A stretch of 64,000 nt of DNA from Pontibacillus yanchengensis Y32 (GCF_000770635.1 NZ_AVBF01000007.1:37113-101112); one strand, 5' to 3'. Positions 27,467 to 36,901 are shown, counted from the stretch's first letter. The notes: a model not told the origin generated them from the sequence alone. Numbers and translations: made by a program.

Positions 27467-27496
27467 TTGCAGTTGGAAACAATTGAGCGTTATGAT
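27467..27496 (+). promoter_or_regulatory. Predicted sigma-A promoter of maf-radC
   Basis: TTGCAG (27467-27472), an 18-base spacer and TATGAT (27491-27496) lie 50 bases before the maf start, downstream of the spoIIB terminator. Confidence 0.5.
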
Positions 27497-27545
27497 GTAT
27501 ATACCCTGTTTCCCTACACAACTTAGTTAATAAAGGATGGTTAGT

Positions 27546-28148
27546 ATGACACAATTAATTTTAGCTTCTTCTTCTCCTAGAAGAAGAGACTTACTAGAGC
27601 AAGTGAACATTTCTTATGAAACGCGCAAGCAACATGTAGATGAATCGAAGATGACGTGTCGCAGTCCACGTGCTTATGTTCAAGCGTTAGCCGAGTTGAA
27701 AGCTCGTTCAGTCCCATTTTCGGTTGATAACGAAGTGATTATAAGTGCGGATACAGTTGTCAGTTTTGAAGAACAAGTTTTAGGTAAGCCTAAATCGCGC
27801 AAGGAAGCCTTTGACATGTTGTCCATGCTAAGTGGTAATATTCACAAGGTTTATACAGGCGTAACGATTCGCTCTGCAGAGCAAGAGACCAGTTTTGTTG
27901 AAAAAACAACAGTAGAATTCTGGCCATTAACAAAGGATGAAATTAACGAGTATTTAGATTCCGAAGAGCCATATGATAAAGCTGGAGCATACGGTATTCA
28001 ATCTAGTGGTGCTATCTTCGTAAAAGAAATAAAAGGTGACTATTACAATGTTGTAGGTCTACCACTATCTCGTGTAGTCCGTTCTCTACGTTCATACGGT
28101 ATTTTTCCAAACCTTTCTCAACCAGAACATAAGGTAACAGGGAATTAA
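27546..28148 (+). CDS. maf: Maf family nucleotide pyrophosphatase
   Basis: A 200-residue Maf/HAM1-fold enzyme that hydrolyses non-canonical or canonical nucleoside triphosphates (dTTP/UTP type); in B. subtilis its overproduction inhibits septation. The signature LILASSSPRRRDLLEQ is at the N-terminus, with ISADTVVSFEEQVLGKPKS, YDKAGAYGIQ and FVKEIKGDYYNVVGLPL following. ATG 27546 is preferred to 27537 because AAAGGA is 6 bases upstream. radC follows 19 bases later and is likely co-transcribed. Confidence 0.94.
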   Translation: MTQLILASSSPRRRDLLEQVNISYETRKQHVDESKMTCRSPRAYVQALAELKARSVPFSVDNEVIISADTVVSFEEQVLGKPKSRKEAFDMLSMLSGNIHKVYTGVTIRSAEQETSFVEKTTVEFWPLTKDEINEYLDSEEPYDKAGAYGIQSSGAIFVKEIKGDYYNVVGLPLSRVVRSLRSYGIFPNLSQPEHKVTGN

Positions 28149-28167
28149 GCGCCAAGGAGGCGATGGT

Positions 28168-28857
28168 TTGTCTGAAACCTCTGTACTAATTAAACATGTC
28201 CCCCGGGAGGATCGCCCACGTGAAAGGATGATCCAACTGGGGGCTAAGCATCTATCAAATCAAGAGTTGCTAGCCATTTTATTAGGCAGTGGGATGAAAA
28301 ATGAGTCTGTTATTTCTTTATCACAACGTGTATTGATTCACTTTGAAGGCTTAATGCTATTACGAGATGCAACAATTGAGGAACTAACAGCCATACGAGG
28401 TATCGGAACTGCTAAGGCTGTGGTGATTTTAGCTGCATTAGAATTAGCAAAGCGCCTCCATAACCATAAGCCTAATGAACGATACATTATTAAGAGTCCA
28501 GAAGATGGTGCAGACTTCGTTATGGAAGAAATGCGTGATCTTCACCAGGAACATTTCGTATGTATTTTCCTCAATACAAAAAATCAAGTCATACACCGCC
28601 AAACGATTTTCATCGGTAGTTTAAACGCCTCGATTGTCCATCCCAGAGAAGTATTCAAAGAAGCGGTCAAACGCTCCGCAGCCTCCATCATTTGTGCTCA
28701 CAACCACCCCTCAGGTGATCCCACCCCATCTCAAGAAGATATCCATGTAACCAGAAGATTAACTGAATGTGGCAAGATGTTAGGCATTGAGGTGCTTGAC
28801 CATATAGTTATTGGTGATCGGAAGTTTGTTTCTCTGAAAGAAAAAGGGTATTTGTAA
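28168..28857 (+). CDS. radC: RadC/YeeS JAB-domain protein
   Basis: A 229-residue protein with an N-terminal UPF0758 helix-hairpin-helix region (LSNQELLAILLGSGMKN, ELTAIRGIGTAKAV) and a C-terminal JAB1/MPN metalloprotease-like domain with HNHPSGDPTPS plus an upstream Glu. Despite the name, the repair function was withdrawn and the true role is unknown. The start is TTG with AAGGAGG 7 bases upstream. Its position between maf and mreB matches B. subtilis, although two extra genes intervene before mreB here. Confidence 0.93.
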   Translation: MSETSVLIKHVPREDRPRERMIQLGAKHLSNQELLAILLGSGMKNESVISLSQRVLIHFEGLMLLRDATIEELTAIRGIGTAKAVVILAALELAKRLHNHKPNERYIIKSPEDGADFVMEEMRDLHQEHFVCIFLNTKNQVIHRQTIFIGSLNASIVHPREVFKEAVKRSAASIICAHNHPSGDPTPSQEDIHVTRRLTECGKMLGIEVLDHIVIGDRKFVSLKEKGYL

Positions 28858-28879
28858 TTTATAAATTTCTTGCATGGTT

Positions 28880-28912
28880 TTAGCTCTCACTTACAATAAG
28901 TGAGGGCTTTTT
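28880..28912 (+). terminator. Rho-independent terminator after radC
   Basis: GCTCTCACTTA and TAAGTGAGGGC form a stem over a short loop, followed by TTTTTA. Confidence 0.85.
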
Positions 28913-29045
28913 ATGTAATGTTCACATAAATAAACTCTCTTTACCAACATAGACAATGAAAAAGAAAAATGATAGGTTGTTTGGTAAATGAATGGAAAAT
29001 CAAAGAATCATACTATCTATCATTGAAGTAAGGAGGATAAAAAAG

Positions 29046-29615
29046 ATGAAAAGACTAATAATAGGAGTCATCCTCTTTACACTTGTTGCATGTCATAGTG
29101 TTAATAACGAAAAGTTGAAAATTAATAATTTAGATAAAGTAAATACAGCAAAAAATGATACTGTAACCATGTATGAAGCTTCCTCAATGAAAGAAGCACT
29201 GATTGCGATTCCATTTGAATTACACCTTCCTAAGGAAATTCCGAAACGATTTGGTACGTTTGATGAATTCACAATAATTGATTTTAAAGATAAAAATGAT
29301 CAAAAGGACATTGGTATAAGAATAGGAGCTAAGGATATAAGGGAAGGAGCTGCGCCAGATTATAATTTGATAATATTTGCTCGGGATTTTGAGGCTTCTT
29401 TTGTGGATAGGTTTAAAGATAATAGTGAGCTTCATGAATTAGGTGATAACCAAAGTGTATATGTGCATTTTCCATCTATTGTAGATGCTAATTTTGCAAA
29501 TCTATTCTGGAGAGATAATGGGATCTTATTTGAAATAAAATATGATTATGAAAAAGGCAAGGATAAAAGAAAAGTAAGAGAAACTTTGTTACATTTAGCG
29601 GAGCAAATGCAGTAA
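29046..29615 (+). CDS. Putative lipoprotein of unknown function
   Basis: A 189-residue protein with a signal peptide and a plausible lipobox (MKRLIIGVILFTLVACHS, Cys at 17). The mature part is mixed alpha-beta with FELHLPKEIPKRFGTFDEF and a late NLFWRDNGILFEIKYDY segment; I do not recognise the family. AGGAGG precedes the ATG at 29046, and the longer frame from 28992 would hide the signal peptide. This gene and the next sit between radC and mreB, a junction that is tight in B. subtilis, so they look like lineage-specific insertions. Confidence 0.75.
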   Translation: MKRLIIGVILFTLVACHSVNNEKLKINNLDKVNTAKNDTVTMYEASSMKEALIAIPFELHLPKEIPKRFGTFDEFTIIDFKDKNDQKDIGIRIGAKDIREGAAPDYNLIIFARDFEASFVDRFKDNSELHELGDNQSVYVHFPSIVDANFANLFWRDNGILFEIKYDYEKGKDKRKVRETLLHLAEQMQ

Positions 29616-29712
29616 TCAAATACTAAAAATGAATGAGAACGCAATAGTATAAAAACTTTAGTTATTGATTGTATATCTCAAGATAGAATTCGCCACCTTC
29701 TAACAAGGTAGT

Positions 29713-30426
29713 ATGTCATTTGAGTTTATAAAAAAGGAGGTCGTTAAGATAACTTATAAACCAATGTATGTCCTTTTATTATGTGTACTTGGAGTATGTT
29801 TAGTGTTTGCTGCTTATAACGTATTTAAGGAAGAGAAGACAGGGAAAAACCAAATAAGTCTTAGCTCCGAAGATGAAGAGGTCAACCATGGTGAAAGGGA
29901 AGTAAAACAAATTCATGCTCAAGTCAAAGGATATAGTTTTGAGGAATCTGTAAGTAATGCAGATGTAATTGCTAAAGTAACGATTGAAGCAGTTGCAGGA
30001 GAGGTTGGGGGAAATCTGCCAAAAACAAAATTTGATTCTACTTTGCTAGATATATATAAAGATGAAAATTCACTTAATGAAACAGATTTCATTAAAATCT
30101 TACAAGCTGGTACGGATGAAGTGGTTGTTAATAATATTGAACCTTTCCAAAAGGGAGATAAATTAATTTTATTCTTAAGTGAAACTAGGAACAAAGATAA
30201 TACTTACTGGATCCTAGGAGAATATTCAAATTACTATGAAGTTAAAGGAGAAGAGATTGTAAAAAAGAATTTCGTCTCAGAGAGTTTAAAAGATATATCT
30301 ACACAAGTGAAAAAGAAAGATATTTCATTACCAGGACTTAATAAAGAAGTTGAAAAGGTACAGCAACATTTCGAGAAGGATGTATTTGTTAATAAGCTAA
30401 AAAACGAAATCAATAATCAACAATGA
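29713..30426 (+). CDS. Unknown membrane-anchored exported protein
   Basis: A protein of up to 237 residues with an N-terminal membrane anchor (MYVLLLCVLGVCLVFAAYNV) and an external domain beginning YSFEESVSNADVIAKVTIEA. It continues with strands (KGDKLILFLSET, YWILGEYSNYYEVKGEEIV) that look like a small beta barrel. The family is not recognised. The start is odd: the ATG at 29713 has only a weak signal, while a perfect AAGGAGG at 29734-29740 points 8 bases ahead to an in-frame ATA codon at 29749. Either an AUA start is used or a former ATG has mutated. Confidence 0.68.
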   Translation: MSFEFIKKEVVKITYKPMYVLLLCVLGVCLVFAAYNVFKEEKTGKNQISLSSEDEEVNHGEREVKQIHAQVKGYSFEESVSNADVIAKVTIEAVAGEVGGNLPKTKFDSTLLDIYKDENSLNETDFIKILQAGTDEVVVNNIEPFQKGDKLILFLSETRNKDNTYWILGEYSNYYEVKGEEIVKKNFVSESLKDISTQVKKKDISLPGLNKEVEKVQQHFEKDVFVNKLKNEINNQQ

Positions 30427-30826
30427 AAATTAGGCTCTTCTTTTTGTTAATAAAGTAGAAGTTCATGAACTATATTAATCTGCTACCAAGTTGCTTTTGA
30501 TTTTATATTATAGAAAGGGCCTTTTAATATAAAATTTCCTCTACCAAAATCTAACCACAAGCTTCTTCCAACCCAAATTTTTGAAAAGTTCCATTAAAAA
30601 TACCTCTCCATAACACTATCTATTTTATCTATTTTTTCGTATAATTGAATTGACAAAATAGCTATGTAAGCGCCATTCGTTAAGATATTTTCTACGTTTG
30701 GCGCTTCTTAACGTGATTTTTGTAAAAAAATGTTGGGTAATACATACATTCGGGAACAAGAAAGATAGTTATCTTAACATTTCATTGAATAGTATAGAAT
30801 AGGTTGTTTGTACAAAAGAAAGGAAG
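30427..30826. other. AT-rich intergenic region upstream of mreB
   Basis: No gene is credible here. The only marked structure is AAGCGCCA (30668-30675) pairing with TGGCGCTT (30699-30706) around a 23-base loop, without a proper U-run, so at best a weak terminator. The mreB promoter should lie in the last 60 bases, but no clean -35/-10 pair can be named. Confidence 0.5.
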
Positions 30827-31873
30827 ATGAACGTGGTTGGATTTGGATTTTCCCAAGACCTTGGAATCGATTTAGGTACTGCAAATACATTAGTTTTTTT
30901 GAAAGGTAAGGGTGTCGTTGTACGCGAACCATCCGTTGTTGCCAAAAATAAAAATACAGGAACAATAGAAGCTGTCGGAAATTCAGCAAAGAATATGGTA
31001 GGTAGAACACCGTCAAACATTTCCGTCATTCGCCCAATGAAGGACGGCGTAATTGCAGATTATGACACGACTGCAGCAATGATGAAGTATTACATTAAGA
31101 AAGCGCAAAAAACACGATCATCATTTGCTAGAAAACCAAATGTTATGGTGTGTGTTCCTTCAGGTATTACGATGGTAGAAGAACGCGCCGTGATCGACGC
31201 CACAAAACAAGCTGGGGCGCGGGATGCTTTCCCGATTGCAGAACCATTTGCTGCTGCCATAGGTGCAGGATTGCCAGTGTGGGAGCCTACTGGTAGTATG
31301 GTAGTAGATATTGGCGGAGGTACGACGGAGGTAGCGATTATTTCTCTCGGTGGAATTGTAACTAGCCAATCAATACGTGTAGCCGGTGATGAGATGGATG
31401 AATCGATTACACAGTATATACGTAAACAATATAACCTGATGATTGGGGAGCGCTCTGCTGAAACGCTTAAGATGGAAATTGGTACAGCAGGTAAGCCTGA
31501 AGAAAATGACGAATTAGATATCCGTGGTCGTGATTTAGTTACAGGACTACCAAAAACCATTACGATTACGGCAGAAGAGATTTCTCGCTCCTTACAAGAT
31601 ACGGTTGATCAAATCGTCGATGCTGTTAAAGTAACGTTAGAAAAAACACCTCCAGAGCTTGCAGCAGATATTATGGATAGAGGGATTGTCTTAACAGGTG
31701 GCGGCGCCCTGCTTAAGAAACTAGATGATGTAATCAGTCATGAAACCCAAATGCCAGTATTTGTAGCAGAGGAGCCATTAGATTGTGTTGCGATTGGGAC
31801 AGGTAAATCACTAGAGTACATCCATCACTTTAGATCGCAACCAAATGTAGCTACAAGAACTAACATGGAGTAA
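30827..31873 (+). CDS. mreB: Rod-shape determining actin homologue MreB
   Basis: MreB organises lateral wall synthesis as membrane-associated filaments. The 348-residue product has the phosphate-1 motif [13 protein letters not shown] near the N-terminus, the phosphate-2 motif [18 protein letters not shown] and the adenosine motif [15 protein letters not shown], in order and intact. The start [17 protein letters not shown] places a short membrane-binding N-terminus ahead of the core. mreC and mreD follow closely. Confidence 0.96.
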   Translation: MNVVGFGFSQDLGIDLGTANTLVFLKGKGVVVREPSVVAKNKNTGTIEAVGNSAKNMVGRTPSNISVIRPMKDGVIADYDTTAAMMKYYIKKAQKTRSSFARKPNVMVCVPSGITMVEERAVIDATKQAGARDAFPIAEPFAAAIGAGLPVWEPTGSMVVDIGGGTTEVAIISLGGIVTSQSIRVAGDEMDESITQYIRKQYNLMIGERSAETLKMEIGTAGKPEENDELDIRGRDLVTGLPKTITITAEEISRSLQDTVDQIVDAVKVTLEKTPPELAADIMDRGIVLTGGGALLKKLDDVISHETQMPVFVAEEPLDCVAIGTGKSLEYIHHFRSQPNVATRTNME

Positions 31874-31885
31874 GTAGGTGTAACT

Positions 31886-32788
31886 ATGCCATCGTTTTTC
31901 AGGAACAAGCGTTTAATCCTAATTCTTATTAGCATCATTCTTTTGGTGGCATTAATCGGCTTTACGATGAGAGATCGTGATAACTTAACATGGCCAGAAG
32001 AGTTTTTACAGGATACGATTGGTGGGGTGCAGACGGTTTTTCATACCCCTGTCCAATTCGTTACTGGAATGTATGATAATATAAAAGATATACGACAAAC
32101 ATATGAACAAAATCAAATGTTAAAAGCTAGAGTATCTGAATTTAAGGATTTACTCATTGATGTGAAGGAATTAAAGAAGGATAACGAAGAATTACGTAAG
32201 CTGCTTGATAAACAAGAGAATATGAGTGACTATGAAGAAATCCCTGCCACAGTCATAGCCCGAAGCCCAGAGCCTCGTTGGTTTAAGCAATTAACAATAA
32301 ATAAAGGGAAACGACACGGCGTGAAAGCCAATATGGCTGTGATTACCGGTGATGGATTAGTAGGAAAAATACAATCCACATCTGCTGTTACCTCTAAGGT
32401 TCAGTTATTAAGCGGGTTTGACCGTTCTAATGTCATCCATGGGGTCATTTTAGGCGGAGAAGATGGAAAAGATCAATATGGTCTAATCGAAGCACCCGAT
32501 GATAAACAGAAGGACTCCTTACTTTTAAAGAAGATACCTTATGAAGCAAAAATAGAAAAAGGTCAGACGGTTGTTAGCTCAGGTATGGGAGGCGTATTCC
32601 CTAAAGGCTTGTTGATAGGGAAGATTGAAAAAGTCGTTATTGATGAATACGGATTGACTCAGACAGCTTACGTTGAACCAGCAGCAGATTTATATGATAT
32701 TAATCATGTGTCTGTTGTAGATCGTGCAAGTTATTCGCCATCATTAGACGAGCCACCATCAACAGAAGAGGAGGAAGATAGTGAATGA
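31886..32788 (+). CDS. mreC: Rod-shape determining protein MreC
   Basis: A bitopic membrane protein of 300 residues linking MreB to the elongasome. It has an N-terminal helix (LILILISIILLVALIGFTM), a coiled coil (about 65-115, VSEFKDLLIDVKELKKDNEELRKLLD) and two beta domains with the conserved stretches ARSPEPRWFKQLTINKGKRHG and SSGMGGVFPKGLLIGKI. The acidic C-terminal tail is disordered. Its stop overlaps the mreD start by 4 bases. Confidence 0.95.
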   Translation: MPSFFRNKRLILILISIILLVALIGFTMRDRDNLTWPEEFLQDTIGGVQTVFHTPVQFVTGMYDNIKDIRQTYEQNQMLKARVSEFKDLLIDVKELKKDNEELRKLLDKQENMSDYEEIPATVIARSPEPRWFKQLTINKGKRHGVKANMAVITGDGLVGKIQSTSAVTSKVQLLSGFDRSNVIHGVILGGEDGKDQYGLIEAPDDKQKDSLLLKKIPYEAKIEKGQTVVSSGMGGVFPKGLLIGKIEKVVIDEYGLTQTAYVEPAADLYDINHVSVVDRASYSPSLDEPPSTEEEEDSE

Positions 32789-33324
32789 AGCGTTTACTCC
32801 TTCCTCTTACCCTATTGCTTTTTCTCGTATTAGAAGGCACTGCTATGGACTTTCTACCTAAAGAATGGCTGCTTGCAAATTACTATATCATTCCTCACTG
32901 GGTACTCGTTGTGTTAACCTACATAGCGATATTTTATGATTTCGATTCCACCTATTATTGTGTGTTATACGGGATTATATTTGGACTTCTAATTGATTTA
33001 ATCTATACGGATATGCTAGGCGTCTATATGTTTACGTACGGGTTAGTCATTTACATTACCCATGGTTTTAAAAAGATGCTCCATTCTAATGTATTTGTGA
33101 CTTTACTCTTAACGATTGTAGCGATTGTATTAGCAGATGCAATTATTTATGTATTGTATTCCTTTATTCAAGCTACCGAAATGGTATGGGAAACCTATAC
33201 ACTTATGAGTTTACTACCTACATTAGCTGCAAATGTATTATTCGCAGTGTTATTGTATCCATTATTGCCGGGGAAATTGCAAGAATGGTCAGAGTCACAA
33301 TTGAAAAGGTCGAATGCTATTTAA
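32785..33324 (+). CDS. mreD: Rod-shape determining membrane protein MreD
   Basis: A 179-residue polytopic protein with about five to six membrane segments, and the family feature FGLLIDLIYTDMLGVYMF around residues 67-84. It acts with MreB and MreC in cell elongation. Translationally coupled to mreC (ATGA overlap). A 180-base gap with the hairpin AAGGAAAT/ATTTCCTT (33421-33454) separates it from minC. Confidence 0.93.
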   Translation: MKRLLLPLTLLLFLVLEGTAMDFLPKEWLLANYYIIPHWVLVVLTYIAIFYDFDSTYYCVLYGIIFGLLIDLIYTDMLGVYMFTYGLVIYITHGFKKMLHSNVFVTLLLTIVAIVLADAIIYVLYSFIQATEMVWETYTLMSLLPTLAANVLFAVLLYPLLPGKLQEWSESQLKRSNAI

Positions 33325-33507
33325 AAGCATGCTGGAGTAATGGAATGACACATTCTAAAGGATTGTCTTGTTGAAATCTAAAAATGTACATCCTAGGCCT
33401 TTAATTGCGTATTATTTGGTAAGGAAATGTTCCTCGGCTTTGAATATTTCCTTTAAACAGGATTTCACAATGCTTTAGTCGAATATATTGTTTGAGGTGA
33501 AGCTTCC

Positions 33508-34194
33508 GTGAGTAACAAGAAGCAAATTGTAACCATAAAAGGAACAAAAGACGGACTGACGTTGCATGTTGATGATACTTGCTCCTTCGATGAAGTATTA
33601 AAAGAATTAGACCATAAATTATTGCGAAACTATGTGGATGATGATCAGCCAATGATTACGGTAAGTATTCAATTAGGAAATCGATATTTGAATGAAGAAC
33701 AATTAGAGCAACTTCGCGAAGTCGTTCGTGGTCATAATAAACTCGTCATTCATTCGATTGAATCTGATGTCATTACAAAAGAAGATGCAATGGAATGGAT
33801 GAAAGATAGTGAAATTACATCTATGTTTAAAGTTGTAAGAAGTGGACAAGTAATCGATGTTCGTGGTGATGTCTTACTCGTTGGCGATGTAAACCCAGGT
33901 GGTAAGATTGCTGCGACTGGTAATATTTATGTGATGGGTCATCTTAGAGGAATAGCTCATGCCGGAATTAATGGTGATACGAATGCTATTATTGCAGCCT
34001 CCTACATGAAGCCCAGTCAATTGCGTATCGCCAATTACATAAGTCGTTCTCCAGACTATGATACCGAAGGCGTTTACATGGAATGTGGATACATCGATCT
34101 AAATCAAGAAAAAATTATTATTGATCGCTTGCAACTTCTCAATCAGAAACGACCTGATTTAAGTGGGTTAGAAAGGAGAATGCTGAATGGGTGA
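33508..34194 (+). CDS. minC: Septum site-determining protein MinC
   Basis: MinC inhibits FtsZ assembly away from midcell. The 228-residue product has an N-terminal FtsZ-inhibiting domain (KQIVTIKGTKDGLTLHVDD) and the C-terminal beta-helix domain with VRSGQVIDVRGDVLLVGDVN and GGKIAATGNIYVMGHLRGIAHAG, the MinD-binding and dimerisation part. GTG start with GAGGTGAAG upstream. The last 8 bases overlap minD. Confidence 0.95.
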   Translation: MSNKKQIVTIKGTKDGLTLHVDDTCSFDEVLKELDHKLLRNYVDDDQPMITVSIQLGNRYLNEEQLEQLREVVRGHNKLVIHSIESDVITKEDAMEWMKDSEITSMFKVVRSGQVIDVRGDVLLVGDVNPGGKIAATGNIYVMGHLRGIAHAGINGDTNAIIAASYMKPSQLRIANYISRSPDYDTEGVYMECGYIDLNQEKIIIDRLQLLNQKRPDLSGLERRMLNG

Positions 34195-34984
34195 ATCGAT
34201 TGTAATAACATCAGGAAAAGGTGGCGTCGGAAAGACGACAACAACAGCAAACGTTGGAACAGCATTAGCCTTAATGGGCAAGAAAGTGTGTTTAGTAGAC
34301 ACGGATATCGGCTTGAGAAATCTTGACGTGGTAATGGGATTAGAGAACCGAATTATCTACGATATTGTCGATGTCATTCAAGAACGTTGCAAGCTTAAGC
34401 AAGCGTTAATCAAAGATAAACGATTTGAAGCCTTATCATTACTACCTGCTGCTCAAACCAGTGATAAATCGGATTTAACACCAGAAGGCATGGTAAAGAT
34501 TGTTCAGGAGTTAAAGCAAGACTTTGACTACATAATCATTGATTGCCCAGCCGGGATTGAGCAAGGTTATAAGAATGCGGTTGCTGGGGCGGATAAAGCG
34601 ATTGTGGTCACAACCCCTGAGAAATCTTCTGTTAGAGATGCAGACCGTATTATTGGCTTGTTGGAACAAGAAGATATTGAATCCCCGCGCTTAATTGTGA
34701 ACCGTATTCGTAATCATATGGTAGAACAGGGAGATATGCTAGACGTAGATGAGATTGTGAATATTTTATCTATTGATCTCTTAGGGATTGTTGCAGACGA
34801 TGATGAAGTGATTAAAGCATCAAACCATGGAGAGCCAATTGCTTTTCAGCCGAATACGAAAGCTTCCTTAGCTTATCGAAATATATCTCGTCGAATTTTG
34901 GGCGAATCTGTCCCACTTCTCTCTTTACAAGAAGACAAAGGAATGTTTGCAAAGGTGAAGAAGTTCTTTGGCATTCGTTCTTAA
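34187..34984 (+). CDS. minD: Septum site-determining ATPase MinD
   Basis: A membrane-cycling ParA/MinD ATPase of 265 residues. The deviant Walker A motif is GKGGVGKTTTTANVG, followed by the switch regions VDTDIGLRNLDVVMG and DYIIIDCPAGIEQG. The C-terminal amphipathic membrane-targeting helix is visible as MFAKVKKFFGIRS. It recruits MinC to the membrane. Overlaps minC by 8 bases. Confidence 0.96.
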   Translation: MGESIVITSGKGGVGKTTTTANVGTALALMGKKVCLVDTDIGLRNLDVVMGLENRIIYDIVDVIQERCKLKQALIKDKRFEALSLLPAAQTSDKSDLTPEGMVKIVQELKQDFDYIIIDCPAGIEQGYKNAVAGADKAIVVTTPEKSSVRDADRIIGLLEQEDIESPRLIVNRIRNHMVEQGDMLDVDEIVNILSIDLLGIVADDDEVIKASNHGEPIAFQPNTKASLAYRNISRRILGESVPLLSLQEDKGMFAKVKKFFGIRS

Positions 34985-34995
34985 TTATGTAAAAG

Positions 34996-35027
34996 AAAGT
35001 TCTGCTGTTTATCAGTAGGACTTTTTT
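34996..35027 (+). terminator. Terminator after minD
   Basis: AAGTTCTGCTG pairs with CAGTAGGACTTTTTT with one mismatch and a U-run. Confidence 0.75.
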
Positions 35028-35181
35028 ATTTCTCTAACTCTATAACAAATCTAACTAAGACATTATGCAATGAATTTCCATATTGTTATAGGACAATTGA
35101 GGTTTTCTAGCTGTCGGAGTGAATAAGGTGCCCTTTGCTTTTCTTTTTGCAAGAAAAGTTTTTGTTTTTGTGGGCGTAGTT

Positions 35182-35210
35182 TCATATCTTGTCCACTCTT
35201 CTCATAGACT
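35182..35210 (+). promoter_or_regulatory. Candidate sigma-E promoter of spoIVFA-spoIVFB
   Basis: TCATATCT (35182-35189) and CATAGACT (35203-35210) with a 13-base spacer resemble the sigma-E consensus. In B. subtilis the spoIVF operon is sigma-E dependent. The start site would be about 30 bases before the spoIVFA ATG. Confidence 0.45.
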
Positions 35211-35245
35211 TTTACAAAGTATGCAGAAAGAAATGAGGAGAGGCT

Positions 35246-36031
35246 ATGAACAAAGATGCGCGCGATATTCGCAAATCAATTGCTCAACGGAAGAAACAAA
35301 GGGAACTAGGAGGAGATCGTAATCGATCAACCTCAGTGCCTATTTCTAACGTACAAGAAGAAGAAAAGCATGGGTATTTACCTTTTTTCTCAGGTGATGA
35401 AAAGCAGAGTGCAACCTCGCAGATTTTTTCCGCGTTTGTATTTAAAGCCATCATAGCAGCTATTTTATTTTTTTCCGTTGCTATCGTATATCGAGTCGAT
35501 AGTCAATTGTTCGAGACACCAAAACAATGGGTGAATCAAGCGATTACACAGGAGTTTCAATTTGCATCAGTAAATAAATGGTATCAAGAAAAATTCGGTG
35601 AACCATTTGCTTTTCTCCCTCAAAATCCTCCTGACAATGGGGGTACTCAACCTGCAATGACGGAACAATTCGCTCTACCTGTAAACGGCACTATTAGTGA
35701 ATCTTTTCAAAAAAATGGTCAAGGAATCGTGATCTCTACTGATGATGCAGCGCAAGTGCACGCTTCGGACGGGGGTACCGTTGAGTTTGTTGGTAAAAAA
35801 GCAGACACACAGAATACAGTAATCATTCAACATGCTGATGGATCGAAATCCTACTATGGTTTTTTGGAAAGCATGGATGTCACACAATATGAACAAGTTA
35901 CTCATGGCCAAGTCATTGGAACAACTTCTTCAACAACCGAGGGACAGGGGCAGTCATTTTATTTTGCTATTCAACAAGGGAATCAATTCGTAGATCCTAT
36001 AAAGGTGATTCAAGTTGATGAGCAGCCTTAA
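35246..36031 (+). CDS. spoIVFA: Stage IV sporulation protein FA, regulator of the SpoIVFB protease
   Basis: A 261-residue membrane protein that anchors and holds inactive the SpoIVFB complex in the outer forespore membrane until SpoIVB cleaves it. It has a cytoplasmic N-terminus rich in Arg and Lys, one membrane helix (FVFKAIIAAILFFSVAIVYRV, about 62-85) and a LytM/M23-like external domain (about 150-255: LPVNGTISESFQKNGQGIVI, VHASDGGTVEFVGKKAD). The catalytic metal ligands of true M23 peptidases are not evident, as expected for a regulator. AGGAGAGG precedes the ATG. It overlaps spoIVFB. Confidence 0.92.
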   Translation: MNKDARDIRKSIAQRKKQRELGGDRNRSTSVPISNVQEEEKHGYLPFFSGDEKQSATSQIFSAFVFKAIIAAILFFSVAIVYRVDSQLFETPKQWVNQAITQEFQFASVNKWYQEKFGEPFAFLPQNPPDNGGTQPAMTEQFALPVNGTISESFQKNGQGIVISTDDAAQVHASDGGTVEFVGKKADTQNTVIIQHADGSKSYYGFLESMDVTQYEQVTHGQVIGTTSSTTEGQGQSFYFAIQQGNQFVDPIKVIQVDEQP

Positions 36032-36887
36032 TATATTACGCCACTTCCATGTCCATCCTGTTTTATGGGTTATGGTAGGGATTGGGATTCTTACGGGTTC
36101 CTTTTTACAGCTTTTATCAATCTTTTTAATCGTGTTAGCGCATGAATTGGGTCATTATGGGATGGCCCTTTTTTTTAGGTGGCGTATCCGGACCGTTATG
36201 CTGTGGCCGTTTGGAGGTGTGATGGAAACGGATGAACATCATACTCGTCCATTCAAGGAAGAAGTGGCTGTCATATTAGCAGGCCCCTTTCAGCATATCT
36301 GGATATTTGGAGCTATTGCTATATTGGACACTTTTTCAATCTTATCTAGTGGTTTTATAGAGCTATTATACACGTATAATATTGTAATATTGTTGTTTAA
36401 TTTGTTACCGATATGGCCATTAGATGGCGGTAAGTTAATGTTCTTACTACTCTCGCACCAGTTTCCTTTTGTGAAAGCCCAAGTTTACTCTCTCTATTGT
36501 TCTTTAGTAACAATAGTGCTTGCCTTTGGTCTCAGCTTATTCTTCCTCCCTTTTTCGTTAAGTACGGTTATGTTAGGTTGTTTTCTATTATGGGAAAATC
36601 GTCTAGAATGGAAACAACGACAGTATGCCTTTCTGCGTTATTTATTAAGAAGATATGAAGAGAAGCGCCTCCCTGTAAATGCGATTCATTCCATACATGT
36701 AACAGAAGACTTACCTATCCATCAAATTTTCAAGCAATTTAAACGGGGGACGCATCATCAAATCTTTGTGAATTTTAAAAATAACACGCGAGCGATTATC
36801 GATGAAGGTGAGTGTTTATACTATTACTTCACGTTAAAACAATCTTCCGCATCGGCAAAAGAGCTTGCAGATTGGTGTGCAACATAA
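36018..36887 (+). CDS. spoIVFB: Stage IV sporulation protein FB, site-2 intramembrane protease
   Basis: The M50 intramembrane metalloprotease that processes pro-sigma-K. The 289-residue product has the zinc motif HExxH in VLAHELGHYGMAL and the third-ligand region NLLPIWPLDGGKL. Multiple membrane segments fill the first 190 residues, and a C-terminal CBS-like domain follows (IHSIHVTEDLPIHQIFKQF) that senses ATP in B. subtilis. ATG 36018 is preferred, with TTG 36015 adjacent; AAGGTGA lies 9 bases upstream. It overlaps spoIVFA by 14 bases. Confidence 0.95.
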   Translation: MSSLNILRHFHVHPVLWVMVGIGILTGSFLQLLSIFLIVLAHELGHYGMALFFRWRIRTVMLWPFGGVMETDEHHTRPFKEEVAVILAGPFQHIWIFGAIAILDTFSILSSGFIELLYTYNIVILLFNLLPIWPLDGGKLMFLLLSHQFPFVKAQVYSLYCSLVTIVLAFGLSLFFLPFSLSTVMLGCFLLWENRLEWKQRQYAFLRYLLRRYEEKRLPVNAIHSIHVTEDLPIHQIFKQFKRGTHHQIFVNFKNNTRAIIDEGECLYYYFTLKQSSASAKELADWCAT

Positions 36888-36901
36888 AGCGAGGCTAGAA
36901 T

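Noticed and set aside
30660..30720. Terminator upstream of mreB
   Set aside because: The AAGCGCCA/TGGCGCTT stem has a 23-base loop and no adjacent U-run, so it is reported only as part of the intergenic description.
35119..35322. 67-residue plus-strand frame upstream of spoIVFA
   Set aside because: It overlaps the spoIVFA start in another frame, covers the candidate sigma-E promoter and has no convincing ribosome-binding site.
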